Shown: positions 24,301 to 34,336 of the stretch, piece by piece
Position numbering within the stretch: the stretch's first letter is position 1
Layout: each line of letters begins with the position of its first letter
DNA from: Mytilus edulis
Lineage: Eukaryota; Mollusca; Bivalvia; Mytilida; Mytilidae
Assembly (NCBI RefSeq): GCF_963676685.1
Contig: NC_092346.1
Coordinates: 47,551,289-47,615,288, forward strand
DNA length: 64,000 nt
Direction: 5' to 3'
Made by a program: the position numbers and the translations under genes
The notes under the pieces: model-generated
What the model was told of the DNA's origin: nothing
Database searches by the model: none
The model's input: the letters and a program-made list of their open reading frames with translations, nothing else

Positions 24301-27300
24301 GTTGATACGCCAGACGTGCGCCACGTCCACACAAGACTGACCAGAGACGCCCAGATGAACAAAGTTTGAAAGCCAAAACAAGTACAAAGTAAGATATGCT
24401 TAGTTTCATATGGGATGAATTACGGAAAGATCAGTTACAGCGTTATATGTTGTTTTGGAGTACTTATACGAATCTGTCACTCATTCATTCAATCTTGTAA
24501 GTTTAAAACAAGTAAGCATTTTAAATTACAAGTTTGGTCATTTTAATTGCGTGTTTATGTTTCAGTGGAGTGTAAGTGAGCTTTTAATCTTCCGAGGAAT
24601 AGTATTGTTAGTCATGCAAATAACGTATCTATTTCTTTTCAGAGAGCAGCTCATCTCAAGCACCAAGTACCACTATACAACCGCACTGTAAGTACATTAC
24701 TGTATAAAAAGGACGGCATATAAAATACGTTAGAGAATATAAGACGATCGTGGCGATTCGACATACATGTAGCTGCATGAAAATTGTGTCTATGCTATCA
24801 TCTTATCCTTTCTGATTCCCACTTCACTTTGGATTTCTTTTATATAAGATTTTTATGTCACATATAGATATAAGAAGATGTGGTATGAGTACCAATGAAA
24901 CAACTCTCCATCAAAGTCACAATTTGTAAAAAAAAAACATTATAGGTCAAAGCACGGTCTTCAACGCCGAGCCTTGGCTTACAGCGAACAGAAAGCTATA
25001 AAGGGCCCCAAAAATGATTAGTGTAAAACCATTCAAACAGGGAAACCAACTATATAATTATGCAAGACTGGGGTTGATAAGTAATGTGGTCAATTTGAAT
25101 GACAGTTTAGGAGGTGGGGCATTGTAATTGAAGGTCCATCTTGTCTCTGATTGTTTGGTGATAATGACATTTGTCAATCATATAAGTATTGTATCAATTA
25201 CCTAATCAAAATGATTTTAAAAAAAGCTTGCACATTAACACACTTTAATGACATACATTCTTGAATGAACTGTTCCAACTAAAGGCAACAATTGTATACC
25301 GCTGTTCGAAATTCATTAATCGATTGAGAAAAAAAAATCCGGATTACAATTCCAGTCTTTCCAAAAACGAGAAACGAGAAAGACATATCTGTGTTAAAGA
25401 TTCCCTTTTAGATGCTGTCGCTTATAAAGAAGCAACAGTCCAGAAATATAACAGTCGCATATTTGAAATTCGGTTTTGTTTGGCAATATCTTGTCTTTCC
25501 TTCAAATTGAGGTTTTTATTTCAGCCTTTGTATCGCCGTGCTCCTTGCATGAGGATAATCATTACAGCTTTATATTGGTCCAATTGCGTACACTATTTAT
25601 ATAGAATTAAAACGAAGGAGACAGTTTTATTTAAAGATGCCTATATTTGTTAAAATTGAATGTTGATATAGTATATGTTGCAATTTGATTAACGTGATTG
25701 GTACACCTTATTCAATTCATTTGGATGAATACATGGATATACAATGTGTATTTTCTGCTTACATTGCATTTTTTATACTTGTCAAATAATGTTTAAAGAA
25801 GTGACTAAATACTCTGAGGGGACAACTAGAGACTCATATTTCAAGGAGACACTGACAAAGCAATGGCGAAAATATAACAAACATTAAACGTCAAATAACA
25901 AAACAGAGCAACAAACAATTCCCTATTAACAATATTTCTTTATCCTCTTTGCATAGTCAAAACATGTAGCTTCGTCTTTCTTATCTCAGTTAATTTTCTG
26001 TTCTGATCAGGTCAGAAAAGTGACACTATAAACCTGTCATTTAATTACTTCTGTATAATATCTGTTTATAGTCTGGAAGGACAATGAATTAATGTGCATC
26101 ACGATGAAGTTCGAAGTTTAATTCTATTTTTTGTTACTTAATGCCTAAATTGTTTTTAAATTTGCAGACAATGGTAAATAAAATGCATCTTATAATTTCA
26201 TTTAGGTTCGCCTACTGGAAATTTGATTTTGCGATTAAATCCTGACCAAATAGCTGATCTAGCAATTTACAGAAATTGGTTGTTGCATACTTGTGAAGCC
26301 GACATTGGTTATCCAGCAGGCGATATAAGCATTGAAATTATGAAGTCAGGAGACTTAGAATTCAGAAAATTAGATGTAACAATTGAAAGATCAGAGGACA
26401 ACATTACTTCATGCGAAATTCATAGAAAAATAGAGTTTGGAATAGTATTTACATCTGATATGGAGAAAGCTATTATTAGATGCAAAGTAATCAATACATA
26501 CTTCCCAGACACTACGGCCTTCTATTCAAATAATGATACTGTTTCACTTATACCAGGTAAATATGGCTTTTGTATGCAGTTAAATTTTACAAAAAAATAA
26601 TCCTGGCCAACTACATTAAACTATTTTCTGTACGAAAATTTGCAAATGTTTGCAGTTTTATAGAATGGTGTTTTAATCTGATCAAAATATTGACTGTTTA
26701 CACGATCTGGTGCGATAATTTCTATGAATTACTATGTATACGGGATGGCAACGAGTACTCGGATACAAGCTCGGAAGACAGAGTACTCAGTCTTCTCATT
26801 TGCCTTTTACAAATCTTGTGATATTTCTCTTCATATTTCCCTTCACTTAAGTTCCGTTGAAATATCCCCTTCGTAAATCGTAATCAAAATATTATTACAA
26901 CGTAATTTCATTATCCTGAAACTACATTGGTGTTAAGGAAGTGTCATCAATGTCTGTTCCTTCCGATGGCATGTTTTCATGTACAGGACTTGTAGCAAAA
27001 ATTAGAAAGTCAAACAGTATATCTTCTGAAGTTGTGGACGAAATCATATCTCTAAACAAGAACAAAATCAAAGTGCCCTGCAGTTAACCCTTCGCAACTG
27101 ATTAGAGACATTTGTAACTGTGTTTGTACACGGATCAACACTTTTATATTAATAACTCATCACAAGCCCATACCTTTGTATGTTAATCAAGACTTCTATG
27201 CAAACGTTATTTGTATGAGATAGAATTGAGAAAGGAAATGGGGAATGTGTCAAAGCGACAACAACCCGACCATAGAGCAGACAACAGCCGAAGGCCACCA

Positions 27301-30300
27301 ATGGGTCTTCAATACAGCGAAAAACTCCCGCACCCGTAGGTGTCCTTCACCTTGTCCAAAAAATATGTATACTAGTACAGTGATAATGGACGTCATACTT
27401 GTACATTTAAATTAATGTGATTAGTAATACTTTGTATTCGAAACTTAATTTTAATTGTTTCATTTACAATTTAAAGAGAAGCGGAGTAAACTGACAACGC
27501 CATGGCTAAAAGGACAAAGACAAACAGACAAACAATAGTACATGAAATTGGGATGTTTCTTGTTAAGTTCATGAACACGGACAGAAACAGAAACTGTAAT
27601 TATGAGAGGTTATTTGTAGAAACGGCGGTCCGTAATTCATTGTTTAATTGTCACAAAAAAGAAGACATAGGGTCAGGTTATGTTTGTAGTCATGCAGTTT
27701 TAGTTCTGCAATAATATCTTTGTCTTTTGTTAAGACGTCAAGAAATGTCATGATAATATCACGAGGTTTATGAAAGGTAATAACAAAAAAACGCATCCCA
27801 CCAAAAATCTAAACTTTACAATAAACGTTTAAGATTCATCCGAGTACTCGATCACTCGCGAGTATCATGACCGAGTATTCGAGTATTAAATTTCAGATCT
27901 TTTTACAAACCTATTATATATCTAGGTTTCAATTAAGAGTAGAGAAAATGACGAATATATTCCATTGACGCCTATAACATTGAGTTACGGACATTGAACC
28001 AGTTGTCCACATTTTCAACGTTTTTGATCTCAATTAAAGTTGTCTCATTTTGGGATTCAAACTACATCTCCTAACTTTAATATCGTAAAACTAGTTTATT
28101 TATTGTGTTAACTTCTTCAATGTTTTATCTTCATAAGATTGTATATGCATCCAACAGGATGGTTTCATGGTTTTAAGTTTGATTTTATTGCTAAAGCCAA
28201 ACTCAACATTTGAATTTGCAGAGTTTCCTATATTTTCAAATACCAATGTCGACGTTAGTATTGATTAATCGGTGTTCCAACACTATTTTTCCATTTTGTG
28301 GTGGTCAGTTTTTATTGGTCGAGGATGCCGGAGTGCCCGGAAAGAACAACAGACGTCGGTAGCACAACTGACATTTCTAGACAATATTCGAGTGCATCTG
28401 CCCCGTACGGGATTCGAACTCACAAACTCAGTGTTTACGGGCTAGTGACACAGCAGTTCGATTTCTTAGACCAATCGACCATGACCCTTCGACGTTAGTA
28501 GCAAATACTAAATGTGTTTTAACTCGTTTAAATCGAGATCTAAAAATACAGTGGTCTAGTTTGTAATTATAGCATACGCTCTTCCTTTGTTGTCCACTAT
28601 TTGGATAATCAATTTGATAACACATATTTGTTATATTATATATGTTACTGTGTATTTTTAAGGATAGCTTCGTGGTTTTTTTCTTATTTTTCATTCCAGA
28701 GTACTTATTTGTAACGTCATTTATTCGTTCTAGCAAATGAAAAGTGAAGAGGAAAAATAATTCTAATACGACGTGCTTCTTTCGCTTTGTGAATAAACCC
28801 ATGCTCTAAAGCTAATAACATTTGTTTGTACATGCGTATATTGACTACTGCAGAATAATGAATTTTATCAAATTGTCATGCATTTAATATATTTCATTAA
28901 TTTTAAAACACTTCTAAACTCTTAAATGATGCACATGTTGTTACTTATTCATTTGTTATGACTGTATTGTGACCTAGATACGACAACCGTTCATGTTGGC
29001 TGTTCAAACTCCTCCCTCTGAAAAATCATATTGCCAGTCGTTTGCTAGTTTAAAACGAGAAAGGGAGGTTCATGGAAGAACCTATACAAACGGGCTACAC
29101 CTATACACATCGGACATAGAAATTACCTTAATTGTCCTAATCAGAATCGAAATAATTGATGCAAGGTACTACTTTATTGTAGTTTTAACTATCGCTCGGG
29201 CAAAAATAATCACGAATATAATGCCTACCCATGTTAAAACTACAATAACGTATAGCTTGCATCAATTATTTCTTAAATCAAATCTTAAACCAATCTAATT
29301 TTGAAAATACTCATAATTGCCACTGCTTGTTCACGTAATTAAACAACTCATGATAAAACACTCAATCACAAATTAATAAGCATGGTAGGAAATCGTAGCG
29401 AAGGCATGATATATTCAAATTTAGGCACATCGTAAACCAGGCGCAAAATGTAGCGTCTGATTCTGTACAGAACCGCTCAAATTGAACTATTTGAATCGCC
29501 ACTAATTTGAGAATACGTTGTACTATTGTCATCAGTGTTACAATGGTAGCTGTTAAAATATTTAGAAAATTATTTTGAAAGAATATTCTATTTGCGAACA
29601 TAATGATTAATTGATACTAGTGATCTAATTAAAAACATGAATCTTAAACTATTTGAATTGTCTTCCTTGGAGCACACCAAATTAAGTCGTTCCGTAAAAT
29701 TGTTTCATTGGATTGTTCAATATTTTCCAGCTGATCATATTGTTTAATAATTATTTATTAGTTATGTATATTAAAGATGATACATATCTTTCAGGGGATG
29801 CATGTAAAGACAACACTGTCTACAAAAGCATTCGTGTACATCCAACAAACTGTCATTATTATATAGAATGCCAACTAAAAGAACCATATGGGCATGCCTG
29901 TCATCAAAATCTTTGTTTTGGAATATATTCTGTTGATACCTGCAACTATTGTAATCTAGTAACATGTCCAAAAACAAGTAAGAAAGACTCTGTTTTATAT
30001 ACAAAACAAAACCTTCAAAAAGTTGTGGATGTACAGAAAAACAACGCATTATTTTAATACATACCTTTATTTATAGAAGTATGTAGAATTATTATACTGA
30101 CTTTTTTCACTGCAAACAAAATATTTTCGAGAAAAAAAAGTGCATCACTAACGAGTTTTATTTTCAATGAGGAACGCAGAATGTCAAGTTAGCATGTAGA
30201 AAGTATCGACCCATAAGGTTAACAAGAACTATCTTTAAAAAAGATATCCGACGTATTTAAATTTGAGTATATGTTTAAAACTATAATTTCGATAACCTCC

Positions 30301-33300
30301 AGAAGCACAATGATTTAATAATGCAGGACTTCTTTAATTAAATCTCCATCTGAATGTAACTACAAGAAATTCTTTACTAAGTCTCGTTCACTACCTTCAT
30401 CTTGTGAACAACAATGCTCTAACTATCTAAAAATCAATGAATTACCAAAAAAAGAACGTTACAAATTGTTTTGTGAATATTCCGATTACATTTAAATAAG
30501 TGATTTACCATTTACATAACATTTTCTCTGTTTGTGTTCAGTATTCTCGGTCCTCATATCTTTCTGTTTACATTCACCAAAACCCCGCGGAAATCGCACA
30601 TGCGTAGGTGCGTTCTAAAAGTCATGAACGTTCGTACAACAAAGTTTACATTAAAAATTATATAATTGTCGCGAATAAACAGCTGTCATGGATGCAGAGA
30701 GCTATTGGAGAAACAATTATTTTAATAAAATATAAATCTTTGTAAGATCTAGTTCCAATATTTATAGCTTTTCACTTGCTTTCCATCACGATATAATTAA
30801 CGAGACGTTTTTTCAAACACAATCAAATCACCCACCATAACAGCATTTAGTCCAATCACAGAAAGGATTTTCGAGCATGCGTATTCTGTTGCCATAGTTA
30901 AGCGTCCTTTAGTTCAAAGGGCACAAACCGAAACTATACTAACTACGTCGGAAAAAAAATTAAAATTAGACATCAACATTATGCTTACTTATAATGTATG
31001 ATAGACAAAAAAGGATATGATGAATTCATTCATGGTTCACAATAAGTACATGCACAGAATAAAATACAAAACAAGAAAAGGGCACTTTTTATGCTGTTCT
31101 TTGTCTCGAAAACACTCTGATATCAATGTAGGTTGAAGATTTGAGTGGAAATCGTTGCAACATGACGATCGCGCCATAATTGTTATTCACAGAATTAATA
31201 CATTGAATAATATGAACAAATAAATATGGAAAAAAATCAAACATTTATATATACGCCATACCTTAAAAAAACACGCACGTGAGAGCATGCATCTCACACA
31301 CGGGGCGACTGTATATTTTCACGCTTAGTGCAATGTACGTACATGTATTCATCAATGATAAATTTTCTTTTTTCGTTTTAATCTATCATAAAAGAAAACA
31401 TTATTGTGCATACCTTTATATAATTTCCCTTTTTCTTTTAAGATGCATCCTGTTCTACACTGACAACAAATCAGAAGGTAATATTTAAACAATAGTATGC
31501 ACTTTATTTGTTAGACACAAAAAACATGTGTTAAATTACGCAACATTTAAACTGATATCCTGAGTAGATGGTCTCTATCTCACATCTAATTAAAGCATTT
31601 AGTCATATTCCTTTTACTAAGCCGAGTTTTAATAGCAAAATGCATAAAGACCTATTACAAAAAAAAACAATCACTAACGAATTTATTAAACATACTAGTA
31701 TTGAAAAGATAGGCAAAAGACACTAGAGAGACATTCAAACTCATCGAAAATAAACTGACAACGCCATGGCGAAAAAAGAAAAGGCCAACAGATAACAAAT
31801 AGAACACACACAGAACAAACCATAGTAAGACTAAGCAACACGAACCCAACCAAAACTTGGGTTCATCTCAAGTGCCCTAGAGGGTATCCACATCTTTCTA
31901 AAGTATCTGTCATATTCACATTTACTAAATCAAAAAGTAAAATCTCAAAAATACTGAACTCCAAGGAAAATTCAAAACAGAAAGTCCCTAATCAAATGAC
32001 AAAATCAAAGGATAAAACACATCAAACCAATCAACATACAGTGTTTGTTCTGCCCGTCAGTACATTTCTTCATAAAATTGCAAAAAATGGTTCATCATTA
32101 TCATTTGAATGATGGAAATGTAAAATTTTCTTGTTAAAAGCAATGATGTTCAGTACCTTTTTAAAAGTTTTGCTCACATTTATATGAAACAATAAAGTTG
32201 GAATCTGGTGTAAATGAATAATCATCGAATATCATAGTTCTGAAGAAGATTATATTTTGATTCATATTTCTCTTATTAAAGAAAACAGTGAAAATGACAG
32301 TGCATGCTGATCAAATTGTTGGTCTTACTTCTCCAAGAACTTCAAACCTCCATACTTGCACTGGTTATATTGGCAATCGAACGGGCGACATCGCAGTTGA
32401 AATACAGTTAGCAGGAAGTGATAATTATCAAACGATCAGTCCAAGTTATATAACCGAAACAGATACAACAGAAAACTGTGAAATTATAAGAGTCCTCAAA
32501 TTTTGGATCGGATTCACTGTGGCTATGTACAATGCAACTATTAGATGTAAAGCAACAAATGGCCTTAAACCTGATGATTCACCAACGTATTCTAACCATG
32601 ACATGCTTTCTCTGGTGTCTAGTAAGTAGAAATGTACAGGGAATAAGTTATAAATTGCAACAAATGAAATAGCTAGCTATAAAACAAGGTTTAGTCCACT
32701 ATTTAAGAAAACGCTTGTAACAAGATGTTTTTCGTTCGTTTGATGTGTTTTAGCGTTATATTTTGCTATTTGATCAAGGACTTTTCGTTCTGAATTTTCC
32801 TCCGAGTTCAGTGTTTTTGTGATTTACTCTTTATAAATGCAAGTTAAAAACAAAAAGACAATTTGATTCGTAAAAACAAAGGTCTTATCAAAACCTTTAG
32901 ATAACACACAGCAAAAATAGAGCTCTTCCTTGGTTTAGTTTTTCGTAATTTGAATTTCAGTTTAATGAGGTTTCAAAAAAGTTATAATTACAAAAATACC
33001 TAACTCCAAGTAAATTAAAACGGGATGTCTTTATCAGATAGCAACATCATACGCTCAAACACATTAAACAACTGTCATATTCCTGACTTGGTACTTTTAT
33101 TTTCTTATGTAGAAAATGGTGGATTAAACTTGCTTTTATAAATTGAAGGTAACTAAACCTTTCACTTTTAAAAGACTGTGCTCCAGACTACAGACATTAA
33201 CGAACAAGATTGGTGCTTGAATTACCGTTACATCAAACGAAAATTTAAGCATTCTTAACAATTGAAGATTGTCTTAAAAACGAACATTGTGAGTTCGTTG

Positions 33301-33754
33301 ATCGAGTTTATAAACTATTTTGGAACTCAAACAAAATCTGTAGTTTCTGTTTATAGTCGTGATCTTTTGTGTGTTTGTTCGTCTTGTTTTTCATTTTTTT
33401 TTACTTGATTTGTCTAGTTTTCTCTGATAAACTGGTGTAATTGCCCTCTTGTATTTTAACCGTGTTATTACCAAATCTCTCACTAGAAATACTTTGTATT
33501 AATATTATACAGAATATACATTACAATCTATATTTAACTTTCATTATCTTATGTAATGTAAAACTGTAATTGCAGGTGACTTTTGTGACCAAAATTTCAA
33601 CGGAACTAACAGATATATTCACCCAACCAATTGTAGAAGATTTGTAACTTGTGAGGAGAAAGTAACCTACGTGCACGCATGCCCAAGTGATCTTTGTTTT
33701 AGTGTTAAAATAGATAAGTGTGACTGGTGCTTTAATGTTCAGTCATGTACATAA
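17979..33754 (+). CDS. Gene B: Ig-like/chitin-binding type II membrane protein, complete
   Basis: Join of 17979-18371, 21275-21437, 22320-22496, 24643-24687, 26206-26556, 29795-29977, 31443-31477, 32282-32621, 33576-33754: 1866 nt, 621 residues, all junctions GT/AG and in frame. Order: cytoplasmic tail 1-155 with Tyr43, Tyr60 and Tyr110 in motifs shared with gene C; transmembrane helix about 157-180 preceded by CSRCK; Ser/Thr-rich stalk 186-259; Ig-like domain 1 (Cys260, 289, 329, 352); ChtBD2-1 (377-437); linker with Cys441; Ig-like domain 2 (Cys475, 515, 538); ChtBD2-2 to the C-terminus. There is no signal peptide, and the charged N-terminal side predicts N-in, type II topology. It likely binds chitin or related glycan at the cell surface. 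The start MEL is shared with gene C. An AATAAA lies 239 bp after the stop. Expression is not known from sequence. Confidence 0.85.
19264..19690. mobile_element. Fold-back element with about 25-bp terminal inverted repeats
   Basis: cactataggttgcatttctg at the left is complemented by tatttacaaagtgcaaccta at the right. Inside, an inverted pair surrounds ttatgtctctatgagatgg / agagatcataactta. A related copy occurs at 22655-22995. Both sit in introns of gene B. Confidence 0.6.
20041..20345 (+). pseudogene. DDE (Harbinger/IS5-like) transposase C-terminal remnant
   Basis: Reading across frames gives FPEDCILLRDKVYPNHHPLV followed by TPF, then after stops RVIGEYRIQVEHQIGELK, KVFSTLWRHTRPKL and TDIVETLAVLVNRHKTLF. 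The RDKVYP, E-H-x-I-G-x-L-K and final A-x-L-V-N-R blocks resemble the end of DDE_Tnp_4-type transposases. It is interrupted by frameshifts and a stop and lies in intron 1 of gene B. Recognition is by motif memory only. Confidence 0.55.
20887..21049. repeat. 33-bp minisatellite, five units
   Basis: Unit cattattacacaatagaaaa followed by tgcatagtttgca. Units start at 20887, 20920, 20953, 20986 (31 bp, lacking a CA) and 21017 (one substitution). They are contiguous with no spacers. It is preceded by tatatagaagtatggagcgt and followed by a TA-rich run. It lies 226 bp before exon 2 of gene B. Confidence 0.95.
21275..21437 (+). CDS. Gene B exon 2: juxtamembrane and transmembrane helix
   Basis: Acceptor cttatag, donor gtctgttt; phase 0 in, phase 1 out. 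Encodes a polar segment, the dicysteine SSCSRCK, then about 24 hydrophobic residues (KIVAIVMIIVILMTAVGLGV and on), followed by RNNS. The positive side faces the N-terminal tail. The gene C equivalent at 42017-42191 has SPCSPCR and a similar helix. Confidence 0.85.
22320..22496 (+). CDS. Gene B exon 3: Ser/Thr-rich stalk
   Basis: Acceptor tttcag, donor gtacaagt; symmetric phase 1-1, 177 nt. About half of the residues are Ser or Thr, with several Asn sequons, as in a mucin-like O-glycosylated stalk. The composition matches but the sequence has diverged from gene C exon 3 (43899-44066). Confidence 0.8.
22655..22995. repeat. Second copy of the 19.3-kb fold-back family
   Basis: Shares with 19300-19620 the order caatttc, ctcccttaacggctgaaac, ttcaaaggtcaaaa, tgtgcggtat, actggtaacatttccaag and tatgtctctatg. 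The right terminus is less clear. Confidence 0.65.
23587..23700 (+). repeat. Dispersed repeat R4, copy 1
   Basis: ggggaatgtgtcaaagagtc, gagcagaaaacagccgaagg, ccaataggtct and tcccgcacccgg also occur at 27235-27350. Confidence 0.7.
23885..24395 (-). repeat. Dispersed repeat R3, inverted copy
   Basis: Complement of 2760-3356: starts ggcaatagtagtataccgct, includes aacaatggccatttccctga, gttgaacctggttttgtg and ttaattataacattaaaatg, and ends in the gacgcccagatg segment. Antisense open frames over it are incidental. Confidence 0.75.
24643..24687 (+). CDS. Gene B exon 4: 45-nt stalk micro-exon
   Basis: Acceptor cttttcag, donor gtaagtac, phase 1-1. Encodes ESSSSQAPSTTIQPH. Its final T joins GT of exon 5 to make the Cys that opens Ig-like domain 1. 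The gene C exon has the same length and the same ESS-PS-xAPS pattern. Confidence 0.8.
24865..25060 (-). repeat. Dispersed repeat R1
   Basis: agaagatgtggtatgagtac, caactctccatcaaagtcac, tataggtcaaagcacggtct and agctataaagggcccc match the other R1 copies in the same orientation. Confidence 0.75.
26206..26556 (+). CDS. Gene B exon 5: Ig-like domain 1
   Basis: Acceptor tttag, donor gtaaatat; 351 nt, symmetric phase 1-1. One complete domain per exon: LNPDQIADL, HTCEADIGYPAGDISIEI, TSCEIHRKIEF and AIIRCKVIN. Cys spacing after HTC is 40 and 63 residues, identical to Ig-like domain 2, so the two are an internal duplication. Asn-Ile-Thr is a likely glycosylation site. Confidence 0.85.
26930..27087 (+). 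pseudogene. hAT transposase dimerisation-domain fragment
   Basis: Open from about 26950 to TAA at 27087, reading SVPSDGMFSCTGLVAKIRK, then SSEVVDEIISLNKNK. This resembles the C-terminal hAT family dimerisation region (S-V-P-S-E-R-x-F-S ... L-N-K-N). The N-terminal catalytic part is absent. Degenerate cgagtactcg-type sequences at about 26739-26785 and 27838-27885 on both sides might be the ends of the same element. It lies in intron 5 of gene B. Confidence 0.65.
27235..27350 (+). repeat. Dispersed repeat R4, copy 2
   Basis: ggggaatgtgtcaaagcgac, gagcagacaacagccgaagg, ccaccaatgggtct and tcccgcacccg; see 23587-23700. Confidence 0.7.
27478..27535 (-). repeat. Short fragment of the Penelope-like 3' tail
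   Basis: aactgacaacgccatggcta, then agacaaacagacaaacaata and gtacatga, is the complement of the tail segment at 12370-12430. Confidence 0.6.
28249..28260. repeat. Target-site duplication of SINE (left)
   Basis: tcgacgttagta, repeated exactly at 28489-28500 on the other side of the element. Confidence 0.85.
28261..28488 (-). mobile_element. tRNA-derived SINE
   Basis: On the minus strand the element begins gggtcatggtcgattggtct (an A-box-like tggtcgattggtctaag) and has a B-box-like gagttcgaatccc about 60 bp later. This is the layout of an internal RNA polymerase III promoter of tRNA origin. A conserved-looking centre follows (tgctaccgacgtctgttgtt, ctttccgggcactccgg), and the element ends near tgttggaacaccgattaatc. 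It is bounded by exact 12-bp duplications, 228 bp long, and lacks a clear poly(A). It sits in intron 5 of gene B. Confidence 0.85.
28489..28500. repeat. Target-site duplication of SINE (right)
   Basis: tcgacgttagta, identical to 28249-28260. Confidence 0.85.
29151..29270. mobile_element. 120-bp palindromic MITE-like element
   Basis: aataattgatgcaaggtact and ttattgtagttttaac at the left are complemented by gttaaaactacaataa and gcatcaattatt at the right. Intron 5 of gene B. Confidence 0.65.
29795..29977 (+). CDS. Gene B exon 6: ChtBD2 domain 1
   Basis: Acceptor ctttcag, donor gtaagaaa, 183 nt, phase 1-1. C-x15-C-x5-C-x9-C-x4-C-x8-C-x2-C-x4-C, with RVHPTNC, YYIEC, KEPYG and CFGIYSVDTC. All eight Cys are conserved in A and C. 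The donor a-gtaagaaa is identical in the three genes. Confidence 0.87.
31443..31477 (+). CDS. Gene B exon 7: 35-nt linker micro-exon
   Basis: Acceptor cttttaag, donor gtaatatt. Encodes NASCSTLTTNQK, with Cys441 and sequon NAS. It is the counterpart of 4367-4401 and 51996-52030. Confidence 0.75.
31690..31860 (-). repeat. Penelope-like 3' tail, inverted fragment
   Basis: aaaagacactagagagacat, aaactgacaacgccatggcg, agatgaacccaag- and aacacgaacccaacc-type blocks are the complement of the tail at 12185-12480. Intron 7 of gene B. Confidence 0.65.
32282..32621 (+). CDS. Gene B exon 8: Ig-like domain 2
   Basis: Acceptor tattaaag, donor gtaagtag; 340 nt, phase 0 to 1. ADQIVGLTSPRTSNLHTC, then GDIAVEIQLAG, TENCEIIRVLKFWIGF and MYNATIRCKATN. 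Cys spacing is 40 and 63 as in domain 1. Unlike A and C, the acceptor is not a tandem NAGNAG. Confidence 0.85.
33576..33754 (+). CDS. Gene B exon 9: ChtBD2 domain 2 and stop
   Basis: Acceptor attgcag, stop TAA. Spacing C-x15-C-x5-C-x9-C-x4-C-x7-C-x2-C-x5-C; two codons shorter between the first two Cys than in A and C, which accounts for the 6-nt length difference. The last Cys is one residue from the end of the protein. Confidence 0.85.
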
Positions 33755-33992
33755 TGAAACGGTATAATTTTTATTCGTTTCATACAAATTAAAGTTAATT
33801 GAATACCATTTGCAAAAACGTGTACCAGAAAAACGGTATATGTTTAAATATATAATACAGAATTTCGTTAATATAGATATTCAAAACAAGAATGAACAAA
33901 ATTCTTAGTCGGTTCTATTTATACATATTAAACGTAAATGATTTAGATACTTGCACATAGTTTGTTTTAACGCTATAAATCATGTTTATTTA

Positions 33993-33998
33993 AATAAA
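33993..33998 (+). terminator. Polyadenylation signal, gene B
   Basis: First AATAAA after the TAA, 239 bp downstream; cleavage site not determinable from sequence. Confidence 0.5.
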
Positions 33999-34167
33999 AA
34001 TATATAAATTTTATTTATAATTATTATTTTTATTTATGAATAACATAAATGATATAAGGCATAATTAGTATCAAAGGTACCAGGATATTTATAATGCCAA
34101 ATAAGTACAAAGTTGAAGAGCAATGAAGACCAAAAATTGATTATACTTTAAAACTACTTTAAACTTA

Positions 34168-34336
34168 AGAGATAACTGTATTGTATTTGAAGCTTTAAGG
34201 ACGTCCATCGGTAGTTTTACTGTCGCAAATTTAGTTTACCTGGCGACGCGGAGCGGAGACAGGTAAACGGGTATTTGCGACAGTAAAACTACCGATGGAC
34301 GTCCGCAAAGCTTCAAATACAATACAGTTATCTCTA
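34168..34336. mobile_element. Near-perfect palindrome, about 169 bp
   Basis: gagataactgtattgtattt, gaagcttt and ggacgtccatcggtagtttt at the left return as the complement at the right, around a GC-rich centre cctggcgacgcggagcggag. It lies 170 bp downstream of the gene B polyadenylation signal. Confidence 0.75.

Noticed and set aside
28386..28486. Functional tRNA gene on the minus strand
   Set aside because: A- and B-box-like sequences are present but the flanking acceptor stem does not pair and a SINE body with target duplications follows.
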